Assembly: GCA_942486035.1 (NCBI GenBank)
Contig: CALNXK010000098.1
Location: forward strand, 1,072,001-1,136,000
Origin: Porites lobata
Lineage: Eukaryota; Cnidaria; Anthozoa; Scleractinia; Poritidae
Length of the DNA stretch: 64,000 nucleotides
Direction of reading: 5' to 3'
A program made the translations under genes and the position numbers. Below are positions 33,981 through 43,519 of the stretch, piece after piece. Below the pieces are notes generated by a model. The model did not search any database, was not told the DNA's origin, and saw only the letters and a list, made by a program, of their open reading frames with translations. The first letter of the stretch is position 1. The number at the start of each line of letters is the position of its first letter.

Positions 33981-34171
33981 AGGTCAATTGTGGGTTCATA
34001 TGTTCCCGTGAAAGAAATAAGTGTTAACGATATATGAAATAAATCATATATGAACTGCGGAAATGAAATGAAAATGAAGAAATGATCTTCGCAGTGAACG
34101 CAATTTATGCAGTTGCGTGACCTCGCGATACCGGTGCGATGCCGTTGAAGTCCTGAATTTTTTTTTTTAGG

Positions 34172-34546
34172 CGTATAAGTTCCATTATCAACTTTTACCT
34201 TCAGTCTTTGATACCTTCTTTAATCCTGTTAGTAACATACATAGATATAACACTAGGTTGTCCTCCAGGATGACCTATGCTATCCCAAAAGCCAGAGCAA
34301 ATTATGAAATTTTCAACATAAGGTTACAGGGTGCTAAAGTTTGGAATGATGTAAGTGATGACATCAAACTTCTCTCTATCAAACGTTTTAAGGAAAAGTT
34401 TAAGTCAATTCTTATTGCTAAATATTAATTGCAGATTTACAAACAAATTGGTCGCTTCCGTCACGTGTGGCAAAAGTGAGCCGTACCCTCCCCCAGAAGG
34501 GAAAACGAGAGGAAGGAACAGCTGTACGTTGGCTATATAAATAGTC
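34172..34546 (+). mobile_element. LINE ORF2 C-terminal remnant, arm 2
   Basis: Twin of 25440-25811 with small deletions (around GATGTAAGTGATG and AATTGCAGATTT) that break the frame. Its presence in both arms shows it predates the duplication. Confidence 0.65.
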
Positions 34547-34803
34547 TGCTCGTATTAGGGCAGAGAGAAGCAAAAAACAGGCCATTATATTTCAAGCTTC
34601 TACATTTTACTTGTATCTCTCAGTTGTTCGATCTCGAGGAAGCGGTACTTACAGTTTTGAAAGAAAACGTAAATGATACACAGCTGGGGTGTAAAATATT
34701 CATGACCCTGTCAGTGCGCAGAGCTATTTGAATATCTGGAATTATAATTTCAGTGCGTGTGCACGAGTTCATTCTGCCGTGAATTGTCTGAAAGCTTGAT
34801 ATC

Positions 34804-36870
34804 ATGAGACATTTTTTTTCTGAAACGTTAGGCGCACTTTGTTTCGCCATACTAAGTGTGGGGGTAGCCTACATTATTTGGCATTCACTCGAAAAATCGC
34901 AACGCTATCGACATGGCTCATTCGTACCCGTTCGTAATAATTGCGAAGCCATGTGGTTTATAGACGGTAAAGATTATATGTCTGTTGTGGCCGACGCTAT
35001 TGAGGCTGCCGAGAAGGAAATATTGATAACAGACTGGCAAATTAACCCTGAGATTTTCATGAAAAGACCAGATTCAGGAGTGGATAGCTTGGAATGGCGT
35101 CTTGACAACATACTTTTGAGAAAAGCCAATCAGGGTGTTCAAGTTTGTATCCTGTTATACTGGGAAACGAAGCCATTTTTGGATCTCGGAAGTGATCATG
35201 CTGTTAGGCTGCTTGGCAAGCATAGAAATATCGAGATACGACGGCATCCCGATGCCCTCGGTGGAATACAACACCCGGGGACTTTATTTCGGTGGAGTCA
35301 TCACGAGAAGATGGTTATTGTTGACCGAAGTATTGCATTTGTTGGCGGTGTAGATCTTTGCTATGGGCGCTGGGACACTCGATATCATGAATTGATGGAT
35401 AATTTTAATATTCATCCTGCTGTAGATGAGAGCCATGCTTCTGAGTCCAAACGTGAGGGATCTAGTGAAGGAAAATATGCTCGATGGATTGGCAAAGATT
35501 ACAGGAACACCTTTTACAACAAGGAAAGCCAAACGACCTGGGACAAACCTTTCGAGGACTACGAAGGTGTCGAGAGAAATGAGATCCCTCGAATGCCGTG
35601 GCATGATGTCAGCTGCGCTTTTAAGGGAGAAGCCGTACAAGATGCCGTCCGACATTTCATTGACAGATACAAGGGTCTTGTGCCTTGGTGGCAGGCATTT
35701 TGGAGCTCGTTTCGAGTAAACTTTCAGTCAGTAGTTAAACCTTTGCCCAACATTTTCCCACCCCGCAAATCTAAAGCGGAAGAAATTGTCTTCACTTCGG
35801 GTGAGCACAATGTCAACATTCAATTCCTTCGATCCGTTGACAAATGGTCGGCTGGTCAAGAACACGAAGCCTCCATTCATAACGCTTACCTAGATGCGAT
35901 AAGAAATGCCAGGCACTTCATTTATATCGAAAATCAGTTCTTTATTTCCTCGCAAGAAGGATTTTGGCGGAAAGTGCAAAATCGGATCCAGTCGGCACTG
36001 GTCGAGAGAATTGTCCGAGCACACAAGGCTCGCGAGAATTTTCACGTCATGGTTATGACCCCGCTGAAGCCAGAATTTCCTGGAGACTGGGACTCCAATG
36101 ATTTCAACGGCGATGCTTTGCGGGCTGTGACTTTCTGGAACCAAGCGACTATCTACCATGGAGAGGATTCCTTATTTAAAAAGCTTGAGAAGGAAAACAT
36201 TCCCAAAGACATTGCAAAGAACTATTTCTCTGTGTATAGTCTACGAAAATATGATCTAATAGAGGGAAATTTCGTCACAGAGATAGTTTATGTTCATAGC
36301 AAGATCATGATTGTCGATGATCGAGTGGCTATCATTGGATCTGCAAATATAAATGATCGGAGTATGCAGGGAGAGCGAGATTCAGAAGTTGCAGTTATTA
36401 TAGAAGATTTAGACATGTTAGATGGCAAGATGAATGGTGTGGACTTCAAGGTGGGTACGTTTGCCCACAGCTTGAGGTGTGACTTGTTCAAGGAACATTT
36501 AGGATTATTAGATGACAACGAGGATGAATTTGAAATAGCAATACGGGATCCACTGGCCAACAGCTTTATTAAGGGAGTTAGGGAACGTGCAGAGATCAAT
36601 ACAGTAAACTTTCTAACTGTATTTGGTCCGGGGCTTTTTCCACGAGAAGGTATTAAGGATCTCGAAGTATTAAAACGTTACAAGAGTATTCCTTTGCCTC
36701 GTCCAGATTCGCACACGGCAAGAAGATTATTAAAGAATATAAAAGGAAATCTGGTGAATTACCCTTGTACTTTCTTAGTAAAGGAACTGAAGGCGTCTAC
36801 CTTAGATTATGGTAACATGTATGTCAACCGAGGACAACCTCCCGAGAAACCGCGAACGATTCTTGTGTGA
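34804..36870 (+). CDS. Phospholipase D, PLD1/2-type catalytic core, copy B
   Basis: Single-exon frame of 688 codons with about 30 residue differences from copy A by eye. The N-terminus, MRHFFSETLGALCFAILSVG, begins upstream of the copy A start: at the aligned position copy A has AAA where B has ATG, and A starts at an ATG that is ACG in B. A hydrophobic anchor follows. HKD1 (HEKMVIVD) and HKD2 (HSKIMIVD, then IGSANINDRSM) are intact. The C-terminus ends RGQPPEKPRTILV and is probably the ancestral end, since copy A's end is cut by the duplication junction. PX and PH domains are absent. Differences from A cluster in the first 25 residues, around residues 210-220, and after residue 575, while the region up to the first HKD motif is nearly invariant. 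Expected reaction: hydrolysis of phosphatidylcholine at a membrane. Confidence 0.9.
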   Translation: MRHFFSETLGALCFAILSVGVAYIIWHSLEKSQRYRHGSFVPVRNNCEAMWFIDGKDYMSVVADAIEAAEKEILITDWQINPEIFMKRPDSGVDSLEWRLDNILLRKANQGVQVCILLYWETKPFLDLGSDHAVRLLGKHRNIEIRRHPDALGGIQHPGTLFRWSHHEKMVIVDRSIAFVGGVDLCYGRWDTRYHELMDNFNIHPAVDESHASESKREGSSEGKYARWIGKDYRNTFYNKESQTTWDKPFEDYEGVERNEIPRMPWHDVSCAFKGEAVQDAVRHFIDRYKGLVPWWQAFWSSFRVNFQSVVKPLPNIFPPRKSKAEEIVFTSGEHNVNIQFLRSVDKWSAGQEHEASIHNAYLDAIRNARHFIYIENQFFISSQEGFWRKVQNRIQSALVERIVRAHKARENFHVMVMTPLKPEFPGDWDSNDFNGDALRAVTFWNQATIYHGEDSLFKKLEKENIPKDIAKNYFSVYSLRKYDLIEGNFVTEIVYVHSKIMIVDDRVAIIGSANINDRSMQGERDSEVAVIIEDLDMLDGKMNGVDFKVGTFAHSLRCDLFKEHLGLLDDNEDEFEIAIRDPLANSFIKGVRERAEINTVNFLTVFGPGLFPREGIKDLEVLKRYKSIPLPRPDSHTARRLLKNIKGNLVNYPCTFLVKELKASTLDYGNMYVNRGQPPEKPRTILV

Positions 36871-36879
36871 CGTCATTCC

Positions 36880-37900
36880 ATAGGACGGCAAACGTGGTTA
36901 TAGCCCCTGACTCCACAGCATTCATTTTGTATCTGAAATGTCATATATTTGGACAATGGAAATGAAACAATTTAATATAAATGATCGTTGCAGTTGAGAA
37001 AACAAGTTAAGCAGCTGTAGAGAACCTCTTGCTAAAATGGAAAAAAATATGAGGGGTGACTGAGTGTGCTTGTTTTAGAGATAAGGTTTAACCCAATTGG
37101 TTCGCTACCCTCACCATAAAATAATAACGAATAATTATTAAACAAAGACATCTTTTGTTGTTGTTGTTTTTTTTCAGCCAATAAGAGAAGATCTTAGGAA
37201 GAGCTGCTACAGTACTGAATTCGAGACAATGCAATTTTAGTAGCTTACGAAGTTTAATTGGCTAAGGGCCGGTTTAATCGTCAAATTTTACATGCACCGA
37301 ATATAATTGTAATTTTAATCGACTTGAATTAAAAAAGTGTTCCAGTTGATTTAAACGTCGCATTTAATTGTGCTGCATTTAATTACCGAGAGCGATTTCT
37401 TGCTTTGAATTAAGAAACAATATTATATGGAGTGAAAGGCGATAACAAGCCAATGAAATATAAAACTTACCTCGATTACCTTTTGGGGTGCTTTTGTTAA
37501 ATCAGATTTTAAGTCCTGGGACAGCTCTGCAATTGAAAAAACCCATTTGCAATTCTGTAAAGTTATTTACAAGTACATAACAAGGCATCCAACATTGCTT
37601 GTAGAGCTGAACTCGGTAAATTCCCCAGGATCATTGATATAAATAAAAAGATTCTAAATTACTTAGGCTATCTGATAGGTAAAGATAAATATTAAACAGG
37701 CCTTACAAATTTCAATTGACCTTCATCATAACGGAAAAACTAGCTTTTACTCTAATCTCATGAAGATGGTTGACTACTACAATCTAAACTATGACTTTTC
37801 CTGTAATTCATTGAGTGACTCGATAGTTAATTGGTACATCGGCATAATGAAAAATAAATACGTCTCTTACTGGAATCAGGCCCTTCAACAATCACAAAAA
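36880..37900. other. Intergenic, no gene recognised
   Basis: 3' flank of PLD-B. A MITE-like fragment begins near 37266 (GGGCCGGTTTAATCG with TAA just before it). Its other end was not found. Nothing else is recognised. Confidence 0.45.
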
Positions 37901-37903
37901 CTC

Positions 37904-38109
37904 AGTTCAACTCCCACAGGATTGGTTTGGGACACCAACATGGCCGCCGTTTCATTGTCTTGGGACACCAATATGGCCGCCGTGACGTCATGTAAAAATA
38001 CTTTATTATGGAGCGTTTTCAAATGACGTCACGGCGGCCATTTGGTGTTCCAAAACAATGAAACGGCAGCCATGTTGGTGTACTAAGAAAATCCTCTGGG
38101 AGTTGAACT
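37904..38109. mobile_element. 206-bp hairpin element with internal CRE-like sites
   Basis: Long inverted repeat: AGTTCAACTCCCACAGGATT at the left and its near complement ending CTCTGGGAGTTGAACT at the right. Each arm carries GACACCAA.ATGGC.GCCGT-type repeats and TGACGTCA near the loop. The whole could fold into one hairpin. Likely a foldback MITE. Confidence 0.7.
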
Positions 38110-38449
38110 CTTCTCTCATGTAAATGCTTTATTTTGTTCCAGTAAATTAGCATAGATGCTGGCCAAGTGAGTGAATACGCTCTATAGCAGTTCTCGTGTT
38201 TCGCTTCCATCGCTGTTCCCGGTATTACTCCAATTCCAGCCACTCCTTTGGCAAAATATGTCCATGCAGTTTTGAGCCCTCCACAGCTACAAGAGTGAAT
38301 AAAAACCAGAACAGCCATATGCCAGCAGCTGGTCGCTCAACTCGCCGTTCAGCTGGCTGTTTGACCGGACGCTCAACCTGCCGTCCATCATAACAGGCCA
38401 CTGACCACGCCGTTCTGTTACGTTCAGCCTGCCGTCCAACAGGCCGCTC

Positions 38450-39145
38450 AACTGGGGTAAACCAAACGGCTGAGGTGTCCTTCCTTTAATTTTGTTTTGA
38501 CTTGTACGAGGCCGAACTGGGATGTCTTCGCTTGAATTTTGTTTTGCGTTTTCAGTTCAAAGCAACTGGGGTGTCCTTGCTGGAATTTTGTTTTGAGTTT
38601 ACAGAACTGAGCGACTGGGGTGTCCTCGCTTGAGTATTGTTTTGAGTTTGCCAGAAGCGGCTAGGGTCGGATTAATTTTGTTTGAAGTTTGTGAGGAGCA
38701 ACTTGGGTGTCCTCGCTCGAATTTTGTTTTGAGTTTGTGAGAACAAGCGACTGGGGTGTCCTCGCTGAAGTTTGTTTGAAGTTTATCAGAAGCGACTGGG
38801 GTGTCCTCGCTTGAATTTTGTTTTCATTTTGTGCGAGGCGAGTGGGGTCATCTCGCTTCAATTCCATTCTATTTCTCAGTCAGTTCCAAGCGACTCGGGT
38901 GTCCTCGCTTAAATTTTATTTTTAGTCCCTTCGGATCGAGAGGGTTTTCTTTCTATAGTTTTGTTTTTGGTCTGTTCTAAGAGACTACGGTGTTTTCGCT
39001 TTATTTTTAGTCCGTTCCACAAGCTACCAGGCGTACTCGCTTTAATTATAGGTTTGGCCTGTTCCAGGCGACGGGATGGTCTCGCTGTTTATTTTGAGTC
39101 CGGCTAATCGACTGGGGTGTCCTCGCTCGGATTTCTCTTTCAGGG
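38450..39145. repeat. Degenerate minisatellite, unit about 55-60 bp
   Basis: About a dozen tandem units built on GCGACTGGGGTGTCCTCGCT followed by TTGAATTTTGTTTTGAGTTT. Units diverge toward the right end. The preceding 38325-38455 has a different short repeat with CCGTCCA/CAACAGGCCGCTCAACT motifs. Frames across it are repeat artefacts. Confidence 0.8.
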
Positions 39146-40400
39146 TAAAGCTAATAAAATAAATAAATAAAATAAACAATATTCGTACAACAAAAGATAT
39201 TTGGAGATATTTCTTAGTGGCATTTGAATCAGCGTAAACTCGTCTCCGTTTTTTACATCTCTCGTGATCCTTACCTCCCACGCCCGTTGCTGAGCCTCCC
39301 CGATGGGGTTATCTAATACCCTTCATTGCTCTGTCTCTGGACGGGGTATTTCGGGCTTGCTTCGCTTGGGCGTTCACCTTAGTTTCAATTGATTTTTCTC
39401 AGTTACTGGAATATGTTCTGTTTGTTTATGCTAGTGTTTCCTTCCCTTTGTTTCATTATGTAGTTCCTTTACGTGCGTAGAACAGTGTCTCAGCTCACAT
39501 CAGGCAGCACTGTACTCCCCATATCCAAGTGCCTTTATTGGATCACCTGGAAGGGTGAACGTCTGAGTGTGGTGGCCCCGCTACCCTGTTATGGTATCGT
39601 AGTCCGCCTGTTACTTGATATTTAGGGCCCATAACGTTTTTACGACCGAAGAGATTCCCAACCACCTCCCTCGTTAGGATAGGCAGTTTTTCTAATTATC
39701 TGGCGCTGGATTTGAACACTGGCAAGATCATGGGTATTTTTTCCACTCGGGATCTCGACATCTATCGGTATCTTTCCCCATTCCTCTTTTTTTTTTGCTC
39801 TTGTGTATTTTTTGCGGCTTGCGTTTGTCTTAAGAGCTTCGAATTCTAACGAATTGTTGATATGTTGCGGCATTACTACAAATGCGTGGTTCCTATTACT
39901 TGTTTGTTCGATAAAGTTCTAGTATACATTTAATGGTTTGGTCAGTTTGTGTGGCATACTGTTTGGTGCTCTTCTTTACCTTCAGTCGGTGGTTGAGTTC
40001 TGAGTTTTGGGAGGAGGTTCCCTATTTTCTCAACACTAGCCCCCCTTTCTTCCTTCGTAAGTGAAGGGTGCCTTGAATCATGGTCATCGGGGAGTACGGG
40101 CCGGGGGCCGATTCTCCCATATGTTACGTATTTAGGCCCATTTGGCTTTGTGTGTGGGTGTTCCGGGTGAGAATATATTGCTATTCGTATCAAAGTCTAT
40201 GCGGTTTAAAATATATCCTGATTCGTGTGGAACAGGTCTTAGGGAAAGACTTTCCATGTAAACTGGTTGTGCGGGAAAAGGTCACACTGACTCAACTTAG
40301 CAGAAAAGGAGCCAAACCTGGACGGTTCTTTTTATTCGTGAATGTATGATTTGCATTAGTGAATACATTTATAAACTTTTCGTGCTATTGAATGTTGCTC
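39146..40400. other. Unrecognised sequence with minus-strand frames
   Basis: Minus-strand frames at 39942-40193 (containing KYVTYGRIGPRPVLPDDHDS) and 39640-39873 (containing KKYTRAKKKEEWGKIPIDVE) have charged, protein-like composition but match nothing I know. They could be remnants of one mobile-element protein broken by stops. No splice sites were assigned. Confidence 0.25.
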
Positions 40401-40469
40401 TCTGACGCGAAGCACATTGCTGTCACTCTGTCATTCAACGTATCTGCGTTTTAGTGTTGTCCTGAGAAC
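40401..40469 (+). promoter_or_regulatory. Shared LU-gene promoter module, unit 5
   Basis: TCTGACGCGAAGCACATTGC is followed by TCATTCAACGTATCTGCGTT and GTTGTCCTGAGAAC, 60-130 nt before the ATG at 40529. The order and spacing match the modules at 11513 and 47188. Confidence 0.5.
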
Positions 40470-40859
40470 ACAGTCAGTTCCGTTAAGTATAAGCTGCGGC
40501 ACGGAAGGTTTTTTACTTACCGCACAAGATGAAATATCTGTTTGTCTCCTTGTTGGTCTTTTCCGCCTTTTGCTTTTTCGTAGGTAAGTACTATGAGTAT
40601 TTAACTTCGATTTTGACAAGCGGTGCTACGTCAGTCTGTCTCAAATATGTCCAGCTAAGTGATTACCACTAAGAAAGTTTTCTATTGCCTCTCTAAAGCA
40701 ACGCTTGCTCTCTCAAAAATACTATAAAATAAATTCAAATTCAAGACGACATTATTGCTGCATAGCGGAGCGAAATTGGGGAAAAATATAATGCCGTTTT
40801 CTTCAAATCCGTCCATAGAGGTATATATTATTGCCCAGCGTCATCGTCGTAAAGCCGTA

Positions 40860-42293
40860 CAGTATGTTGCCCAGTATCCGGACACTTCAGTTTAAGATTG
40901 CAATAACTTTCCTTTGTTAATAGTAAGTGCTCTGAAATTTGGCCCAGAGAAAATCTATCTAGTCCTTAATATGACGAAAGACAGTTTAACTTTTTTGCCT
41001 TTGTTTCCATCGCGAAATTAATATTTTTGCAGAGCTCCTATGTTGCCCAGTATCCGGACAGCTGACCCAGTATCCGGACACAACAATAACAACGTAACTG
41101 TACATAAATTTCGACAGGCAAGCGACTTATAAGCTTCTCTTGCACTTGCAAAGTAGTCTGGCAATCGATTCCAAAAATATAACCTAGCATCGTGAAATAA
41201 AACATAACAAATGACTGGGGTATGGTGGGGAACGCGAGCGGCTGTTTTAAAAATGGTATAATTCTTACTTCCTTGTCTAGGAACTTTTTCACTGATTTAA
41301 GGAAGGCATCCGTGGACATGCCGAAGCCGCAGGTTTGCAAGCTCAATTAGCCAATCTGCAAACGACTTTCTTTCTTTCTTCATTTCTTATTTAAAAAAAA
41401 GCTTGGGGAAGGGACCTTAACCCGACGGTCAAAGGTCACTCTCCTATTTAGTCTGACCTGCAGTGTTGATTTCTTCATGCTCAGTCCCCACAATAGGCCT
41501 GGTTTTCTAGCACTAATTTCTCCTTCTTTCACATCTCTCAATCCCTTTGTGACATTTTTCAGACCGTTGCAACCCCATTCTAGCAGTCACAACTGGGGAA
41601 AGTATGAGAATTCCAGGTTCAACTCAGACGCTTTCAGTTATATATAGAAAATGCAGTCACGCGAAACAAGCCGTGCACACGAAATCAAGTCGCCTCTGAA
41701 TGAGTGAAGAAAATTTCCAAACGGAGTTGAGTAGAATTACATTTTACGACTATATCATATATCCTAAGCTTTAATTATAGCTACTGATATGAAATAAATC
41801 TTATCCGGATAATGTACACAGCTAATTCATCGATTCTGCACAGCAAAGAAAAAACTGTCCGGATACTGGGCACATGACATCAAAACTTAGTGAATGTTTC
41901 TGGCCTCCGTTATTCCAAACAAATCGAATTTCAAGAAGAATTAATAAACTTTCTGAAAACCTGACTTCCTTAAGTATCTTCACTTTAAAAATAAAACAGT
42001 TTCTTTGAAAATATCACACATTACCCTCCCTTTTCTGAGCAGCACTAATTGTACGGCGCAGTAAACAGCTTAAATATTAGCCATGAAAAGTTTACTCACC
42101 TGAACAGAACGGCGTCTTCCTCGACTGTTTCGCAAGCTTTTAAATCGCCAAAACTTTCATCTTAAAGCTGAAATGTTCAGCTTTCATTCGAAATACTTCG
42201 TTTACCGTAGAACTGAAAAGGGCGCCTCAAAAATCGAGTTTTTGTTTCAAGTGTCCGGATACTGGTACCGTCCGGATACTGGGCAACATACTC
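40860..42293. mobile_element. 1.43-kb pogo-like DNA element
   Basis: Ends read CAGTATGTTGCCCAGTATCC and the complement of GGATACTGGGCAACATACTC, flanked by TA (40858-40859 and 42294-42295). Extra copies of CCCAGTATCCGGACA occur inside at about 41045, 41070, 41857 and 42252. CAGTA-type ends and TA duplication fit the pogo group. A minus-strand frame (41038-41346) contains GFGMSTDAFLKSVKKFLDKE, which resembles the region after the DNA-binding domain of pogo/CENP-B-type transposases; this is a weak match. It is inserted in the intron of LU unit 5. Confidence 0.6.
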
Positions 42294-43020
42294 TAATACC
42301 GTCTCACATTCGACTTAACTTATATTTCGCGATTAATTCTTTTTTGTTCTGTCAGAAAGAAGCGAAACACTCTTTAATGGGTGCTGATTAAGAAAGAAAT
42401 TCTTATTAGCTCAGAAGCGTTGTGCAAGACGTTTTGTAGGCCTAATTTAATAGTTCTTTTTTGCGGAGATATCTTTGTTACACCATGTTTGTAAAAGTTT
42501 TTCGAGTTTCAACGATTTATAAAGTGAAAAAGGAAGGTTATTATATTGAGATTTAAGCTCAAAACGTTATCTTTAAAATTGTGTTTGCATAATTAGCGCG
42601 TGGACTGCAAAAGATCTTGACGTTTTTCAGTTTTGTATTCTGTAATGGAAACACAGCTCTCGGCAAATCAGAGCGATCACAGTATCTTGACTGTTTTAAA
42701 GCAATATTCTTTCTTGCCTTATTCTAATACGCACAACAAATATCGAGAAGAGTTTATAAAGTTTATAACACAGTCACTATCCATTGCGTGACAGATATTG
42801 AGTGACAAGCAGGTTTTCCACAAATCCAATAAACAACAATAACAATAATAAAGTTTTATAGCTTTAAAAAGACAATGGCAAAACTAAAACTCGCTGGAAT
42901 CGCGCTGAAATGTTCAAAAGCGCTAAGAACACACCACAAATAGCAAGACAAGGCGAAAAGTTCTGGTGTATTGCTCAAATTAAACAGCTTTTTCAACTTT
43001 TAAATGTAATTTGTACATAC

Positions 43021-43135
43021 GGCGATGCTTCCATGGGTTAAGTCGAAAAATGTAAACAATGACGTCAAAAAAGATTCGCCCATTTGCTTTCTGACGCACC
43101 CTTCCTCAGTTTTTTTGAATAGCAATTGTCCGTTT
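43021..43135 (+). promoter_or_regulatory. Promoter-like module inside LU unit 5, next to exon 2
   Basis: GCGATGCTTCCATGGGTTAA, then AACAATGACGTCA (CRE-like TGACGTCA at 43060-43067), then TTTCTGACGCACCC. The same series is found upstream of LU unit 6 (47116-47200) and in the orphan copy at 56523-56620. Here it lies immediately before exon 2 and not before exon 1, and the TCAATATAT part is missing. Possibly a relic from unequal recombination between units. Confidence 0.5.
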
Positions 43136-43519
43136 TTTTCTGTGTAGGACACGGCATCAAGTGTTACAAGTGTGTTTCAGAAAAAAGCTGGGATGACTGT
43201 GTTCCCGGAAACGACACCACATGTTTAAATTCAACCGGTTCTTGTCTACAATTTGAATTTGATGGAGAAATTCCAAATGCTGGAAGTTACAGGGTTTTTC
43301 AAAAAGAGTGTACCATGAAATCGGTATGCAACGACGACATTTGCAAGAGATACAGACAGGGGTCTATCGTCAGAAAGTGTAATTTTCAAATGCTGCGAAA
43401 GTGACCTGTGCAATAGAAACATATTGAATAGCAGCAATGGAGCCAAAGTACCAATTGTCAGTGGTTTTCTGTTTTTGATCTGCGCTCTTAAGTTTCTTTT
43501 ACTGTTGAAACTGACGTAA

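Larger units (their letters stand above)
28990..36790. repeat. Segmental duplication arm 2 (PLD-B arm)
   Basis: Collinear with 18600-28080 but shorter. It lacks the MITEs at 19198 and 25032 and the 20.84-21.58 kb stretch; the join is at about 30855, where CTTCAAATTGGAGTAAACGC is continuous. It carries LU pseudogene unit 4 and PLD-B. Confidence 0.75.
40529..43519 (+). pseudogene. LU-domain GPI-anchored protein, unit 5, single-base frameshift
   Basis: Exon 1 is 40529-40583 (MKYLFVSLLVFSAFCFFV, then G|GTAAGT). Exon 2 is 43148-43519 after the acceptor TGTGTAG, phase 1. It reads GHGIKCYKCVSEKSWDDC and keeps the cysteine pattern up to about 43380. One extra T in the run at 43383-43386 shifts the frame and gives a stop at 43402-43404. 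Downstream, in the shifted frame, CC..LCN and the GPI-signal region continue to a stop at 43517-43519. An in-frame 24-nt segment (eight codons) sits between LCN and GAKVP and is absent from sister genes. The lesion is in a homopolymer, so it could be an assembly error in a functional gene. The intron carries a 1.4-kb transposon and an orphan promoter-like module. Confidence 0.75.

Noticed and set aside
38661..38867. Frame with repeated ARTPQSL peptides
   Set aside because: Translation of the minisatellite at 38450-39145.
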